DNA from: Fimbriimonadales bacterium
Lineage (GTDB): Bacteria; Armatimonadota; Fimbriimonadia; Fimbriimonadales; GBS-DC
Assembly: GCA_025998675.1 (NCBI GenBank)
Contig: AP024673.1
Coordinates: 1,081,221 to 1,145,220, forward strand
DNA length: 64,000 nucleotides
Reading direction: 5' to 3'
How positions within the stretch are numbered: position 1 is the stretch's first letter; the number at the start of each line of letters is the position of its first letter. This document shows positions 63,611-64,000 of the stretch, piece after piece. Under the pieces are notes generated by a model, which worked only from the letters and a program-made list of their open reading frames with translations, did not search any database and was not told the origin of the DNA. The position numbers and the translations under genes were made by a program.

Positions 63611-64000
63611 TCAACAGACGCTTGCGTTGCCCCGCGTGTTTCGCGCCCACCACGCCGCGATACTGACCGCCGCGCCCAGCGTGAACAGCGGCTGCACAGG
63701 CATCAGCGGGCGACTGCCCCCCGCGTACAGCAGAATCGTCAGCAGCGTCCAGCCCACCAGCAGCGCCGTGAGGAACCCGAACGCCCGCTCTGTGCGCCCC
63801 AGCCGCCACAGCCCGTAGCCCGCCAGCGCAAGGAAGAGCCAGTAGACGCCATCCGCAAGGCGCAACGCCGCCGCAACCCCGCGATTGTCGGGGTTCTGCA
63901 GCCCGAACGCCGAGAGCGTCAGCGCAAGCTTGCGCCCCAGCAGCGCAAGCCACTGAATTGGGTTCTCGCGGATCCACTGCAGCGCGAGGCGCATCGCCTG
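63611..64000 (-). CDS. Membrane glycosyltransferase-like protein, C-terminal part (partial)
   Basis: The frame runs off the window at 64000 and ends at 63611. The visible 130 residues begin within QAMRLALQWIRENPIQWLALLGRKLALTLSAFG, a motif common near the C-terminus of GT39/ArnT-like polyprenol-dependent glycosyltransferases, and have three further membrane helices (for example GVYWLFLALAGYGLWRLG and FGFLTALLVGWTLLTILLYAGG). The catalytic part lies beyond the window. The 73-bp gap 63538-63610 shows no feature. Confidence 0.6.
   Translation of the reverse strand, partial: QAMRLALQWIRENPIQWLALLGRKLALTLSAFGLQNPDNRGVAAALRLADGVYWLFLALAGYGLWRLGRTERAFGFLTALLVGWTLLTILLYAGGSRPLMPVQPLFTLGAAVSIAAWWARNTRGNASVC

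Overview
The window is a high-GC, gene-dense bacterial chromosome segment. It most likely comes from an Armatimonadota (Fimbriimonadia-like) bacterium. That inference rests on the prepilin-like protein with its [19 protein letters not shown] signature and H-X9-DG tail, DUF1080 and DUF6785 proteins, secreted propeller proteins ending in dockerin modules, Hfq, a FliA-type sigma factor and many Gly/Ala/Arg-rich coding regions. No rRNA or tRNA gene and no CRISPR array was seen.

Layout. 1-5 kb: MeaB C-terminus, HicBA toxin-antitoxin, a miaA-hfq-dapF operon and a secreted subtilase. 5-15 kb: a two-domain DUF1080 protein, a Ser/Thr kinase with an unusual nucleotide loop, mtaB, two secreted beta-propeller/dockerin proteins and a DUF6785 membrane protein. 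15-24 kb: a GAF/PAS sensor kinase with an NtrC-type regulator lacking a DNA-binding domain, a Gfo/Idh/MocA oxidoreductase, pstB, accC-nusB and a glycosyltransferase. 24-31 kb: a prepilin with two small sister proteins, PilZ, a CZB chemoreceptor with a FliA-like promoter, a parB-cmk-DUF4230 operon and a YwqG protein. 31.4-33.1 kb: an intact IS4-like element inserted inside a dispersed double-hairpin repeat. 33-45 kb: exoD and rnpB (RNase P RNA) as a tight divergent pair, a conserved unknown protein, ligA, an isolated nuoD, a LolA-like protein, a methyltransferase, an aldehyde dehydrogenase, an outer-membrane barrel and glgA. 45-53 kb: a FliA-like sigma factor, a hybrid histidine kinase, hpt, a GH10-like hydrolase and an M24 peptidase. 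53-59 kb: DUF1080, then a translationally coupled MoxR ATPase / 800-residue HEAT-repeat protein / metallopeptidase-vWA operon. 59-64 kb: palindrome-rich intergenic DNA, a LolA-like protein, a sugar isomerase, a zinc ribbon protein, ilvE, thiE, a VapBC-type pair and the C-terminus of a membrane glycosyltransferase.

Three regulatory patterns emerge. (a) Many genes lie 6-10 nt behind a -10 element of the form GGTA(C/T)AAT with no Shine-Dalgarno sequence, which predicts leaderless mRNAs. (b) Seven minus-strand genes share a bipartite element CAGGAA(T/C)-N14/15-CG(A/T)A, which looks like the promoter of an alternative (ECF-like) sigma factor; one of the seven drives the MoxR-HEAT-vWA operon. (c) The chemoreceptor has a FliA-type promoter, and a FliA-type sigma factor is encoded 20 kb away. 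The strongest candidates for something undescribed are the MoxR-HEAT-vWA operon, the shared bipartite promoter and a pair of tiny proteins sharing a GYYEGPM-x-PKS motif.
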